From NCBI GenBank assembly GCA_900769795.1, contig CAAGHZ010000035.1, forward strand, positions 1 to 15,190: 15,190 nt of DNA. The letters are read 5' to 3'. Under the pieces are notes generated by a model that ran no database searches, was not told the origin of the DNA, and was given only the letters and a program-made list of their open reading frames with translations. The position numbers and the translations under genes are program-made. Shown piece after piece: positions 1 to 6,869 of the stretch. Each line of letters begins with the position of its first letter. The first letter of the stretch is position 1. This stretch comes from Clostridia bacterium (lineage in GTDB: Bacteria; Bacillota; Clostridia; Monoglobales; Monoglobaceae).

Positions 1-220
1 AACAGAGGAATTTATTGCGGCTATATCGCGTACATCCGGGTTTGGCAAACAGCAGGTTACCTCTTTTGTGAGGGTATTCCTTGCCGTTTATATAGGACGC
101 ACCCTCGCCTGATATGTATAGTTCTATCTCGTAATATTCGGTCTCTCTTTCGGGGGTTATGTCAATATTTTTAAATATAAGAGAACTGTCAAACAAACCG
201 GCTTTAATCAGAGTAAACAT
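1..220 (-). CDS. AraC-family transcriptional regulator, N-terminal part (runs off window)
   Basis: Only the first 73 codons are in the window; the gene continues past the left edge. The start ATG is at 220 (reading left) and is preceded on that strand by AAGGTGAT, a good ribosome binding site. The visible peptide contains the run ISGEGASYINGKEY followed by GNLLFAKPG, the small beta-barrel (cupin) pattern of AraC-type sugar-sensing domains: a glycine-rich turn, a strand ending in a short loop, then a 'P-G' exit. The HTH part would lie outside the window. The gene is divergent from the dehydratase/dehydrogenase operon at 366, across 145 bp that carry an AraC-like operator. It is therefore the likely local activator of that operon. 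The AraC family call is an inference from the sensor domain and position; another cupin protein is possible. Confidence 0.7.
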   Translation of the reverse strand, partial: MFTLIKAGLFDSSLIFKNIDITPERETEYYEIELYISGEGASYINGKEYPHKRGNLLFAKPGCTRYSRNKFLC

Positions 221-238
221 TTTTTATCACCTTAAAAA

Positions 239-269
239 AGTAAGATTTCTAAAATTTATAGTAAGATTT
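239..269. promoter_or_regulatory. Candidate AraC-type operator: 10-bp direct repeat, 21-bp period
   Basis: AGTAAGATTT occurs at 239-248 and again at 260-269, exactly 21 bp apart (two helical turns). AraC-family proteins typically bind direct repeats with this spacing. The second copy sits just upstream of a TATAAT at 277-282 whose -35 region (about 254-260) is poor, as in activator-dependent promoters. It lies between the divergent araC-like gene and the dehydratase operon. Confidence 0.5.
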
Positions 270-276
270 TTGCTAT

Positions 277-306
277 TATAATATCATATTATGTTGTAAA
301 ATACAA
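277..306 (+). promoter_or_regulatory. Putative promoter (-10) and inverted repeat before the dehydratase operon
   Basis: TATAAT at 277-282 is a consensus -10 box with no good -35 partner (TTTATA at 255-260, spacer 16). Downstream, TTGTA-AAA-TACAA at 294-306 is a perfect 5-3-5 inverted repeat near or after the expected transcription start, which could be a second regulator site. Both are sequence-pattern calls only. Confidence 0.4.
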
Positions 307-365
307 TAAGAAATTAAAAATAAGTGGCATAACATAAAATTTTTAAATACATAGGAGGAGCGAAA

Positions 366-1526
366 ATGAAAGTAACAGACATTAAATGCTTTGTTGTGGA
401 TTGCTTTCGTACCAACTGGGTGTTTGTAAAGGTATACACCGACGAGGGTATAGATGGTGTCGGAGAGGCAACTCTTGAATACAAGGAAAAAGCCTTGCTT
501 GGTGCGGTAGAGCATATAAAGGAGTATCTTGTCGGTCAAAATCCCCTTGATATAGAAAAGCATTGGCATGGCATATACAGAGATGCCTACTGGAGAGGCG
601 GCCCCGTGCTTATGTCGGCTCTTTCTGCAGTTGAAATGGCGCTTTGGGATATCCTCGGTAAGAGCCTTGGAGTGCCGGTGTATCAATTGCTTGGTGGCAA
701 AGTAAATGATAAGGTCAGAATTTATGTAAACGGATGGTTTGCAGGGGCAAAGACACCAAAAGAGTTTGGCGAAAAGGCAAAGATTGCCGTAGAACGTGGT
801 GTAACCGCTATGAAGTGGGACCCGTTTGGCAAGAGTTATCTTGATATATCCAATCAGGATTTGAACACCGCCATTGAGTGTGTAGGTGCTGTTCGTGATG
901 CGGTTGGGGATAAGGTGGACTTGCTTATTGAAGGCCACGGAAGGTTTAACATTCCAACCGGTATTAAGATTGCTAAGGAACTTGAACAGTTCAAGCCTAT
1001 GTTCTTCGAAGAACCTGTTCCGCCTGATAATCTTGATGCCCTGAAGGAAGTCAAGGACAGATCTCCTGTTGCGATTTCTGCAGGCGAGAGACTTTATACA
1101 AGATGGGATTACAAGCCGATGTTTGATAAGATGGCTGCAGATTATATTCAGCCTGATATCTCTCACGCAGGCGGAATTATGGAACTTAAAAAGATTGCGG
1201 CGGAGGCAGAGTGCAGGTATATTCCGTTTGCTCCACACAATCCGTCGGGTCCTGTTGCCAACGCGGCGACACTCCAACTTGCGGCAAATTGCCCTAACTT
1301 CTGTATTCTTGAGATTATGTACTCCGATGTCGATTGGAGAAAGGATGTTACAAACGAGAGCCTTGAGTATAAGGACGGATACATTACGATTCCCGATAAG
1401 CCGGGTCTTGGTATCGAAATTAACGAAGAGGAGTGCTTAAAGCATCCTTACGTGCCACATACACTCAGGCATTATACAGGTGCACTGACCGATATCAGAC
1501 CACCAAAGAGTGAATTTTATTTTTAA
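366..1526 (+). CDS. Mandelate racemase/muconate lactonizing family enzyme, probable sugar-acid dehydratase
   Basis: A 386-residue cytoplasmic enolase-superfamily enzyme. The N-terminal capping domain (about 1-115) includes the GVGEATLEY segment. The barrel follows, with MKWDPFG at 149-155 (K150), an acid-x-His pair E189-G-H191, FFEEP at 213-217, SAGERL at 238-243 (E241) and PHNPSGP at 290-296 (H291). E189, one of E215/E216, and E241 would bind Mg2+; H191 and H291 are in the positions used as general acid/base by galactonate and gluconate dehydratases. Such enzymes dehydrate aldonic acids to 2-keto-3-deoxy acids; the exact substrate cannot be read. The first metal ligand is Glu rather than the commoner Asp. 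GGAGG (356-360) precedes the ATG. It is the first gene of an operon with the dehydrogenase at 1540 (13-bp gap) and is probably controlled by the divergent AraC-like regulator. Confidence 0.88.
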   Translation: MKVTDIKCFVVDCFRTNWVFVKVYTDEGIDGVGEATLEYKEKALLGAVEHIKEYLVGQNPLDIEKHWHGIYRDAYWRGGPVLMSALSAVEMALWDILGKSLGVPVYQLLGGKVNDKVRIYVNGWFAGAKTPKEFGEKAKIAVERGVTAMKWDPFGKSYLDISNQDLNTAIECVGAVRDAVGDKVDLLIEGHGRFNIPTGIKIAKELEQFKPMFFEEPVPPDNLDALKEVKDRSPVAISAGERLYTRWDYKPMFDKMAADYIQPDISHAGGIMELKKIAAEAECRYIPFAPHNPSGPVANAATLQLAANCPNFCILEIMYSDVDWRKDVTNESLEYKDGYITIPDKPGLGIEINEEECLKHPYVPHTLRHYTGALTDIRPPKSEFYF

Positions 1527-1539
1527 TGGAGGAATAGAT

Positions 1540-2322
1540 ATGAAAACTGCACTTATTACAGGAGCATGCATCAATACAGGTGTTGCGATTGTTGAAAAGT
1601 TTGCATCCGAGGGATGGAATGTTATTTTTACAGGAAGAAATCCCGAAAGAGTGGCGGAGGCAGAGAAAAATTACAAAGCAAAGTTCCCCGAAGTTGAAAT
1701 CATAGGATATGTTATGACGGCACTTGTTGACGAGAGAACAGTTGACGAAAAGGGTGTAGAGGATTTGTTTAAGTTCCTTGACGAAAAAGGAATCTTTATA
1801 GAGACTCTTGTTTTAAACGCCGCAGAGCAGGGACTTGGTATCAAGGCTTTTGAAAATCCGTTAACAGATTTTATGAAGGTTATAAATACCAATATGACAT
1901 GGAACTATTATATGTCAGAGCATGCAGCAGAGAGAATGAAGGAAAAAGGTGGCGGAAACATTGTTTTTGTCAACTCAAACACTGCATACAGAGTTATTCC
2001 TGACAGAATCGCTTATTCTGCATCAAAAAGCGGTCAGCTTGGTATGATGCGTGCAATGGCGTTTGATTTTGGTAAATATAACATTCGTGTAAATGCTGTG
2101 CTGCCCGGAATGATAAAAACGGATAGATGGGAAAAGAATCCTGATTTTTATGCAAGTGTACCATCTAAATACACGCCTATTGGTGATGTTGCGGTTGGCG
2201 AGGACGTTGCGGATGCAGTCTGGTATTTTGCAGCCCATGCAAGAAACACCACAGGTGCAGAACTTGTGGTAGATGGAGGAAACACAATACAGCTCTATCC
2301 CATAATACCTAAAGATAACTAA
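1540..2322 (+). CDS. Short-chain dehydrogenase/reductase (SDR), probable sugar or sugar-acid oxidoreductase
   Basis: A 260-residue classical SDR. The nucleotide-binding turn is TGACINTG (7-14), an uncommon form of TGxxxGIG. NAAE at 93-96 replaces NNAG, N118 fits the active-site Asn, S146 the catalytic Ser, and YSASK at 159-163 supplies the catalytic Tyr and Lys. The C-terminal GAELVVDGGNT is typical of the family. The ATG at 1540 is chosen because GGAGG lies at 1528-1532 with a 7-base gap; an in-frame GTG at 1510 would overlap the dehydratase and has no site. The gene follows the dehydratase by 13 bp and ends at a strong terminator, so the two form an operon. By context it probably oxidises or reduces a hydroxyl of the same sugar-acid pathway, for example making the acid or lactone fed to the dehydratase; this is inference. 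Confidence 0.88.
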   Translation: MKTALITGACINTGVAIVEKFASEGWNVIFTGRNPERVAEAEKNYKAKFPEVEIIGYVMTALVDERTVDEKGVEDLFKFLDEKGIFIETLVLNAAEQGLGIKAFENPLTDFMKVINTNMTWNYYMSEHAAERMKEKGGGNIVFVNSNTAYRVIPDRIAYSASKSGQLGMMRAMAFDFGKYNIRVNAVLPGMIKTDRWEKNPDFYASVPSKYTPIGDVAVGEDVADAVWYFAAHARNTTGAELVVDGGNTIQLYPIIPKDN

Positions 2323-2332
2323 AAATGTAGTT

Positions 2333-2368
2333 AAAGAGCCGAGGTAAATACGCCTCGGCTCTTTTTTT
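2333..2368 (+). terminator. Rho-independent terminator after the dehydratase/SDR operon
   Basis: A perfect 12-bp stem (AAAGAGCCGAGG at 2333-2344 with CCTCGGCTCTTT at 2353-2364) runs into a T tract ending at 2368. It begins 11 bp after the SDR stop codon. Confidence 0.93.
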
Positions 2369-2438
2369 GTAACAAAATCTATGTATATGCGTATATTGAT
2401 AGTAGGCAGAACGGGGCAATATATAGGAGGTGAGTGTT

Positions 2439-2615
2439 ATGTGGATTAAAAGAGGATGCGGATGCAGAAACAACTGTAGGTTGCCAATAGGCTCTATCTT
2501 GATAACGCTGGGAGTAGGTATCTTGCTGGCGTATATAATTCCATATTATATTCTGATAACCCTTCTTGGAGTTGCACTTGTTCTTGCCGGAATATGTTGC
2601 CTCAGAAGAAAATAA
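2439..2615 (+). CDS. Small Cys-containing membrane protein, unknown function
   Basis: A 58-residue protein not matched to a named family. The ATG at 2439 follows AGGAGG (2425-2430) with 8 bases between; a GTG at 2430 in the same frame overlaps that site and is unlikely. The N-terminal tail is short, basic and Cys-rich (RGCGCRNNC), followed by two hydrophobic segments (about 18-35 and 39-54) with IIPYY between them, suggesting a membrane hairpin. It ends with ICCLRRK, a Cys pair and basic anchor. Similar small membrane proteins occur widely in clostridia as hypotheticals. It is followed after 67 bp by spoVM with no terminator between, so the two may share a transcript and a role in sporulation, which is inference. 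No clear promoter was found upstream. Confidence 0.7.
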   Translation: MWIKRGCGCRNNCRLPIGSILITLGVGILLAYIIPYYILITLLGVALVLAGICCLRRK

Positions 2616-2622
2616 ATAATTA

Positions 2623-2666
2623 TTTCTGCTGAGCCCGAAAGCAGAAAAATACATATATACTCGGGC
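2623..2666 (+). promoter_or_regulatory. Predicted H-type pseudoknot in the leader of spoVM
   Basis: Stem 1 pairs TTTCTGCT (2623-2630) with AGCAGAAA (2640-2647), 8 bp. Its loop contains GCCCGA (2633-2638), which is the exact complement of TCGGGC at 2661-2666 downstream. This gives an H-type pseudoknot with loops of 2, 1 and 13 bases, the last A-rich. Stem 2 ends 5 bases before the GGAG of spoVM (2672-2675), so folding could affect translation. There is no T tract, so it is not a terminator. It is a prediction from pairing only and matches no riboswitch class that I recognise. Confidence 0.35.
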
Positions 2667-2682
2667 AGAATGGAGAATCTGT

Positions 2683-2766
2683 ATGCAAGTTGTTGTTGTC
2701 AAAGCTCCGAGGTTGATGAGAGGAATTCTCAGAATGATTTTTAAAATAAAAAGAGAAACGGATTAA
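2683..2766 (+). CDS. spoVM: Stage V sporulation protein M (SpoVM), 27 residues
   Basis: The open frame encodes MQVVVVKAPRLMRGILRMIF plus a basic tail ending KRETD. It aligns without gaps to Bacillus subtilis SpoVM, a 26-residue amphipathic helix, sharing M1, K7, P9, G14, I15, R17 and R24; P9 is known to be needed for correct localisation there. SpoVM inserts into the curved outer forespore membrane and anchors the SpoIVA coat platform, and it also affects the FtsH protease. The ribosome binding site GGAG (2672-2675) is 7 bases before the ATG, and the stop codon abuts a terminator, so the gene is well delimited despite its size. It marks the host as an endospore former. Only its promoter is unclear; it may depend on the upstream 58-residue gene. 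Confidence 0.87.
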   Translation: MQVVVVKAPRLMRGILRMIFKIKRETD

Positions 2767-2767
2767 G

Positions 2768-2799
2768 AGACGGCGCTCCTATCGGGAGTGCCGTCTTTT
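2768..2799 (+). terminator. Rho-independent terminator after spoVM
   Basis: A 12-bp stem with one G-T pair (2768-2779 with 2785-2796) is followed by TTTT up to 2799. It starts one base after the spoVM stop codon and separates it from the galE promoter. Confidence 0.9.
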
Positions 2800-2811
2800 A
2801 ATATAATTATA

Positions 2812-2840
2812 TTGATTTTTTGCGATAAATGTGGTATACT
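2812..2840 (+). promoter_or_regulatory. Vegetative (sigma-A type) promoter of galE
   Basis: TTGATT at 2812-2817 and TATACT at 2835-2840 are separated by 17 bp. The ATG at 2886 lies about 40 bases after the expected start of transcription. Confidence 0.8.
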
Positions 2841-2885
2841 GATTACGAATAGAAGACAATGACAGTAAAGATAGGAGGATGCTCT

Positions 2886-3899
2886 ATGAAAGTTTTAGTA
2901 ACAGGCGGAGCGGGATATATAGGAAGCCACACCTCTGTGCAACTTTTAGAGGCAGGCTATGATGTGGTTATTATAGATAACCTCAGCAACAGTTCAAAAG
3001 AGGCAGTTGTCAGAATTGCGGAACTTGGTGGCAGAAGCGTTGATTTTTATGAAGCAGATTTGCGCGACGAGGCAGTTCTCGACAAGATTTTTACCGAGCA
3101 TAAGATAGATTCGGTTATCCATTTTGCCGGCCTTAAGGCGGTTGGAGAATCGGTTGCAAAATCGCTTATGTATTATGAGAATAATATAGGCAGCACAATC
3201 AGTTTGTGTAAGGCTATGTCAAAATATGATGTGAAGAAGATAGTATTCAGTTCTTCTGCAACTGTATATGGTATGCCAAAGACTGTGCCGATAAAAGAAG
3301 ATTTTCCTCTCTCTTGCACCAACCCATATGGCTGGACAAAACTAATGATAGAAGAGATTCTGCAAGACCTTTATGTATCGGATAACGAATGGGATATTGC
3401 GCTGCTGAGATATTTTAATCCGGTTGGGGCGCACAAGAGTGGCCGCATTGGTGAGGACCCCAAGGATATACCTAACAACCTTATGCCATACATATCTCAG
3501 GTTGCAATTGGCAAACTTGAGTATCTCAGAGTTTTTGGTGATGATTATGACACCCCGGATGGCACAGGTGTACGTGACTATATACATGTAGAGGATTTGG
3601 CGGCAGGACACCTCAAAGCCCTTGAAAAGCTTGAAGAAAATCCCGGAGTTGTTATCTATAATTTGGGTACGGGCAACGGTTACAGCGTTCTTGAAATGCG
3701 CGCAGCGTTTGAAAAGGCTTGCGGCAAGGAGATTCCATATAAAATTTGTGACAGACGCCCCGGAGATATTGCGATATGCTATGCGGATCCATCTAAAGCA
3801 GAGGCGGAACTTGGGTTTGTGGCAACTCGTGGGGTCGACGAAATGTGTGCAGATACATGGAAGTGGCAACAACAGAATCCAAACGGATATGGCGACTAA
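2886..3899 (+). CDS. galE: UDP-glucose 4-epimerase
   Basis: A 337-residue extended SDR that interconverts UDP-glucose and UDP-galactose in the cytoplasm, feeding galactose use and cell-surface polysaccharide. The NAD-binding motif is GGAGYIGSH (7-15); FSSSATVYG (121-129) supplies the catalytic Ser at S124; Y148 and K152 form the YxxxK pair (Y149/K153 in E. coli GalE). RYFNPVGAH (175-183) and the RPGD motif (291-294) are family hallmarks, and the length matches the usual 330-340. The ATG at 2886 is preferred over one at 2859 in frame, because AGGAGG (2873-2878) is 7 bases before it and lies inside the longer version. It has its own promoter and terminator, so it is monocistronic. It is not linked to galK or galT here, which fits a housekeeping envelope role. 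Confidence 0.96.
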   Translation: MKVLVTGGAGYIGSHTSVQLLEAGYDVVIIDNLSNSSKEAVVRIAELGGRSVDFYEADLRDEAVLDKIFTEHKIDSVIHFAGLKAVGESVAKSLMYYENNIGSTISLCKAMSKYDVKKIVFSSSATVYGMPKTVPIKEDFPLSCTNPYGWTKLMIEEILQDLYVSDNEWDIALLRYFNPVGAHKSGRIGEDPKDIPNNLMPYISQVAIGKLEYLRVFGDDYDTPDGTGVRDYIHVEDLAAGHLKALEKLEENPGVVIYNLGTGNGYSVLEMRAAFEKACGKEIPYKICDRRPGDIAICYADPSKAEAELGFVATRGVDEMCADTWKWQQQNPNGYGD

Positions 3900-3902
3900 T
3901 TT

Positions 3903-3940
3903 AAAACCCGTGGTTTATGAGAACCACGGGTTTTGTTTAT
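3903..3940 (+). terminator. Terminator after galE, possibly bidirectional
   Basis: A perfect 13-bp stem (AAAACCCGTGGTT at 3903-3915 with AACCACGGGTTTT at 3922-3934) begins three bases after the galE stop. T runs follow in both directions, so it could also end leftward transcripts. The 33-bp repeat shared with the yitT end begins inside its right arm. Confidence 0.88.
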
Positions 3941-3962
3941 TATTGGTTTGATTTAAACACAT
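3930..3962. repeat. 33-bp direct repeat, left copy (duplicated yitT 3' end)
   Basis: This stretch matches 7816-7848 at 30 of 33 positions, including a perfect 15-base core TTATTGGTTTGATTT. Read on the minus strand it encodes VFKSNQ and a stop, the same C-terminus as the yitT gene; two of the three differences are synonymous third-codon changes and the third lies after the stop. It marks the left edge of the permease/hydrolase/regulator module. Confidence 0.85.
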
Positions 3963-4816
3963 TATATATTAAGCACAACTACAGCCGTTATTCCAAGAAA
4001 AAAACCAATCTTTTGCGAAAGAGAGAAAGTTTCTTTATATCCAAGAACAGAAATCAAACCTGTGGTAATTATACCGCCGGCAGATATTATGGGGAACATC
4101 ATCGAGGCAGGCATACGCGTAGAAAGAACCAACACAAGAAAATTAACTACTCCATTTGCCAATCCGCATATTATATACCACAACACACCTTTTTTCAAAT
4201 GTAGACCAATCTCTTGTTTTTCTGTAAAACCGGCAAAAATCATAAGATATAACACCGTAATTGACAAAGAAACAATCATAAACTCATTTTTGTACATACC
4301 GTTACAGGAAATTTGTTGCATCTTTTGCACAGTGGAGCACGTGCCGTTGCCCACAAAAGCCATAAATGCGTATATACCCCATTTGAGAGTAATTTTTTTC
4401 TCCTCTCCTGATTTTTCGCGATTTATAAACAGTAATGATATCAGCAAAAGCAAAATGCCGCAAACCAAGGAAAAATCTATCGGTTCATTTAATGCAATTA
4501 ACCCAAAAAAGGTGGGTATTACAAGAGAATACTGAACAATGAGCGAAGTCAGGGAAAGGGGACCGGTGCTTATGGCAAGCATTGAACCAACAGTTGCGAT
4601 TCCGTAGGCAAGAGCAAAAGCAAGTGAATATGCAAATGCTTTTGCAGACAGAGCTATGCTTCCACTGCCTGTAATCAGAAAAAATATTATTGAAAAAAAA
4701 GTACTCGCCGCTAAAAAGCTGTAGGTGGCACCTGAAACTCTAATGTTATATGCTTTCTTACAAACCTGCTGAAGAGTTACCCCAATTATAACAAAGGCTA
4801 ATAGCAATGCATTCAT
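3962..4816 (-). CDS. EamA/DMT-superfamily membrane transporter
   Basis: A 284-residue protein made almost entirely of hydrophobic segments (about ten), arranged as two halves (about 1-131 and 147-284) separated by a charged linker INREKSGEEKKITLKW. Loops such as NEPIDF in the first half and GYKETF in the second, each between the last helices of its half, are typical of EamA transporters, which export or import small metabolites. It probably sits in the cytoplasmic membrane. The ATG directly follows the TAA of the upstream 640-residue gene (TAAATG) and its ribosome binding site GAGGTGA lies inside that gene, so the pair is translationally coupled. Its substrate may be the sugar handled by the neighbouring hydrolase-like protein; that is inference. 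The stop codon touches the 33-bp repeat. Confidence 0.85.
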   Translation of the reverse strand: MNALLLAFVIIGVTLQQVCKKAYNIRVSGATYSFLAASTFFSIIFFLITGSGSIALSAKAFAYSLAFALAYGIATVGSMLAISTGPLSLTSLIVQYSLVIPTFFGLIALNEPIDFSLVCGILLLLISLLFINREKSGEEKKITLKWGIYAFMAFVGNGTCSTVQKMQQISCNGMYKNEFMIVSLSITVLYLMIFAGFTEKQEIGLHLKKGVLWYIICGLANGVVNFLVLVLSTRMPASMMFPIISAGGIITTGLISVLGYKETFSLSQKIGFFLGITAVVVLNI

Positions 4817-6739
4817 TTATTTCACCTCAAATGCGACAAAACCATAAGGAGATATTTTTGATATAAATACTTTATCTCCAATTAATTTTCCATTACAATT
4901 AACAAATTTTATGTTTTTATATTCTTTATCAAGTTTAATTTCGGCTTCAATAATTTCGTCAATACTCACATTTGCCAAAGCTACCGCCATGGCATCGCTG
5001 TCGGTTGATGCCATAATATACAGATTTGGTTTTTTGAGGCATACGGCAGGAAGTTTTCTTTTCCCCGCCCATTCAATTCCTTCAATCAACTGAGACTGAC
5101 GATAATAATTGTTTGCATAATCCCTGCTGTGATTGTCGCAATAATCTGTGCAAACCGGGCTCTGAGAAGCGTATAAATCATAGGCAAGAACGAAAAAACG
5201 CAGGCCATCGGCATTTTCATACATATATGTAGCAGGGCTGTTATACGGAGCAAACACACTGAGTATCTTTGCTTTATGATTGCATTGAATCTTTTTGAGT
5301 ACTGCACCGGTCAAATTTCTGATGGTATCACCTTCGCTTATAAAATATTCTCCGTCGAATGTACAGGTTTCCTCAGTAATCAAACCGACATCTACACCAC
5401 GCTCCTGGAGTATTATTGCTGCAGGAATATCCAATATAGCACCGTAAATCAAATCAGACTTATTAATATACCTTGCATTTTCTCCACATAATAACAACGG
5501 ATATGTTGCATCACCATAAGCAGTTGGAAGACTGTTTTTTGAAAGAAGATTTCTCGAAACACTTTTGTATGAATTGATAAGGCTACCTACAGTATCTTCG
5601 GTATATGTATACGGCAAAACTGTGTTCTCAATTTTATGCATGACATTACAACTTCTAACGCCAACCGAAGATTTACCTGCAAAAATTTGTCTGACATCAT
5701 CCCTAAGCTTAATGTTCTTTATGTGTTGGTCTGTATATCCGGTTTCATAGCCAAATTTTTGAACATAATCATACATATACTTAATGATTCCGTCGCTCCC
5801 GCCATCGGCTATCAATAACAGATCAAACAGTTCTAATCCGGCAGAGGGCACATTATACCGCGGACGAGGATATGTATCGCCCTCAACAAACACTTCCACA
5901 TCGGAGTCTTTGCACCAGTTAAGCTGCATCCTTGTATTCTCAGTTACATCTATAATATTATTATTCCAGTAGGGTGCTCCAATTGTCCTCATAAAAGGCA
6001 AAGTGTCTCCGGCGAAGGCTCTTGCAAGTTCAATCGCATCTGTGCCAACAAAATCCCAATTATCAAAACAGGTACACGCGCCAAGGCGGATGGTACTGTC
6101 AACCTCATCTACAATAGAACGAAGTTTTTTTGCGAAATTAAGCATAGTGTCCGCGGATAGTTTCATATATGTACTGCGATATTTATTATTACCACCGGAA
6201 AAAATAAAACTCTCAAGACGAGCGCGAGGGACAAACTCCCCTATCCTCTTGTAATACTCTTTAAGATGCAACGGACAAAAGCAATTTAAATGGCTTGAAC
6301 GAACATTCAGCCTAAAATCGTCGTCAAGCATAATAATATCAGGATGAAATCGGGCAATTGTTCTTATACCGTCAGCGTAGTCACGAAAGAAAGACTCATC
6401 CAAAGGGCAATAGCTTCCGCTAACTTTGTCACCGTTTATACCTTCGATAAGGGTGTATCTGTCACTGATATCTGTTTTTTTATCATGAGCCAAAACAATT
6501 CCATGACCGAGCGAACATATCCATGTACCAACCTCAAAACCGAAGTGTTGTAAAGATAATATAGTTTCTTTCAGCATATTCGGCTGAGTGTAAATCAACG
6601 AATCACTCTCATAAATATTACCAAGACCGCAAATAAAGACTCTTTGAACATTGCATTGTTTTAAACTGTCAAGATACTCTCTTTGTGAACCTTTTGTAAA
6701 GGTGTTTATATTTATTGGGACAGCCAGTTTATACATCAT
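4817..6739 (-). CDS. Large glycoside-hydrolase-like protein (TIM-barrel plus middle domain), function unproven
   Basis: A 640-residue protein without a signal peptide or membrane segment, so cytoplasmic. I do not recognise a named family. The first half (about 5-340) looks like a glycosidase-type barrel: IIMLDDDFRL (135-144), a Cys-rich SSHLNCFCPLHL (148-159) as in GH42-like proteins, and VEVFVEGDTYPRPRY (281-295), where E286 or D139-D141 could be catalytic. The segment around 405-455, including LLLCGENARY and IPAAIILQERGVDVGL, resembles the middle domain of GH42 beta-galactosidases. A beta-rich tail ends YGFVAFEVK. AAGGAGG (6744-6750) suits the ATG at 6736 (7 bases) slightly better than that at 6739. 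It is first in an operon with the EamA transporter and is divergent from a PocR/AraC regulator, suggesting sugar or polyol use. The hydrolase call is tentative. Confidence 0.6.
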   Translation of the reverse strand: MMYKLAVPININTFTKGSQREYLDSLKQCNVQRVFICGLGNIYESDSLIYTQPNMLKETILSLQHFGFEVGTWICSLGHGIVLAHDKKTDISDRYTLIEGINGDKVSGSYCPLDESFFRDYADGIRTIARFHPDIIMLDDDFRLNVRSSHLNCFCPLHLKEYYKRIGEFVPRARLESFIFSGGNNKYRSTYMKLSADTMLNFAKKLRSIVDEVDSTIRLGACTCFDNWDFVGTDAIELARAFAGDTLPFMRTIGAPYWNNNIIDVTENTRMQLNWCKDSDVEVFVEGDTYPRPRYNVPSAGLELFDLLLIADGGSDGIIKYMYDYVQKFGYETGYTDQHIKNIKLRDDVRQIFAGKSSVGVRSCNVMHKIENTVLPYTYTEDTVGSLINSYKSVSRNLLSKNSLPTAYGDATYPLLLCGENARYINKSDLIYGAILDIPAAIILQERGVDVGLITEETCTFDGEYFISEGDTIRNLTGAVLKKIQCNHKAKILSVFAPYNSPATYMYENADGLRFFVLAYDLYASQSPVCTDYCDNHSRDYANNYYRQSQLIEGIEWAGKRKLPAVCLKKPNLYIMASTDSDAMAVALANVSIDEIIEAEIKLDKEYKNIKFVNCNGKLIGDKVFISKISPYGFVAFEVK

Positions 6740-6790
6740 GCACCCTCCTTAAAATACAAAAAAAGCACTGTAAAAAATACTAATAAGATT

Positions 6791-6819
6791 ATTATAGCAC
6801 GCAAAGCGGTTGTCAACAA
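6791..6819 (-). promoter_or_regulatory. Promoter of the hydrolase-like/EamA operon
   Basis: On the minus strand, TTGTTG (6819-6814) is 17 bp before TATAAT (6796-6791). The same site also contains TTGACA (6816-6811), which is only 14 bp from TATAAT but 17 bp from an overlapping AATAAT. Confidence 0.65.
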
Positions 6820-6826
6820 TAAAGAG

Positions 6827-6854
6827 TTTTCCTCAATTTTATGATTATTTTCCT
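6827..6854. promoter_or_regulatory. Candidate AraC-type binding site: 7-bp repeat, 21-bp period
   Basis: TTTTCCT occurs at 6827-6833 and 6848-6854, exactly 21 bp apart. The pair lies just upstream of the -35 box of the hydrolase-like operon, where an AraC-family activator such as the divergent PocR-type protein would bind. The repeat is short, so it is weak evidence. Confidence 0.35.
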
Positions 6855-6869
6855 TTTTCCGAAAAAATA

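Noticed and set aside
276..1277. Long open frame on the minus strand opposite the dehydratase
   Set aside because: It is antisense to a gene with clear family motifs, has no ribosome binding site, and its peptide shows no domain pattern.
1510..1539. Upstream GTG as SDR start
   Set aside because: It would overlap the dehydratase end and contain the GGAGG that serves the ATG at 1540.
2623..2666. preQ1-type riboswitch before spoVM
   Set aside because: The fold is an H-type pseudoknot, but it has no conserved preQ1 aptamer sequence and spoVM is not a queuosine gene.
2859..2885. Upstream ATG as galE start
   Set aside because: The AGGAGG at 2873-2878 lies inside this extension and the NAD-binding motif starts normally from the ATG at 2886.
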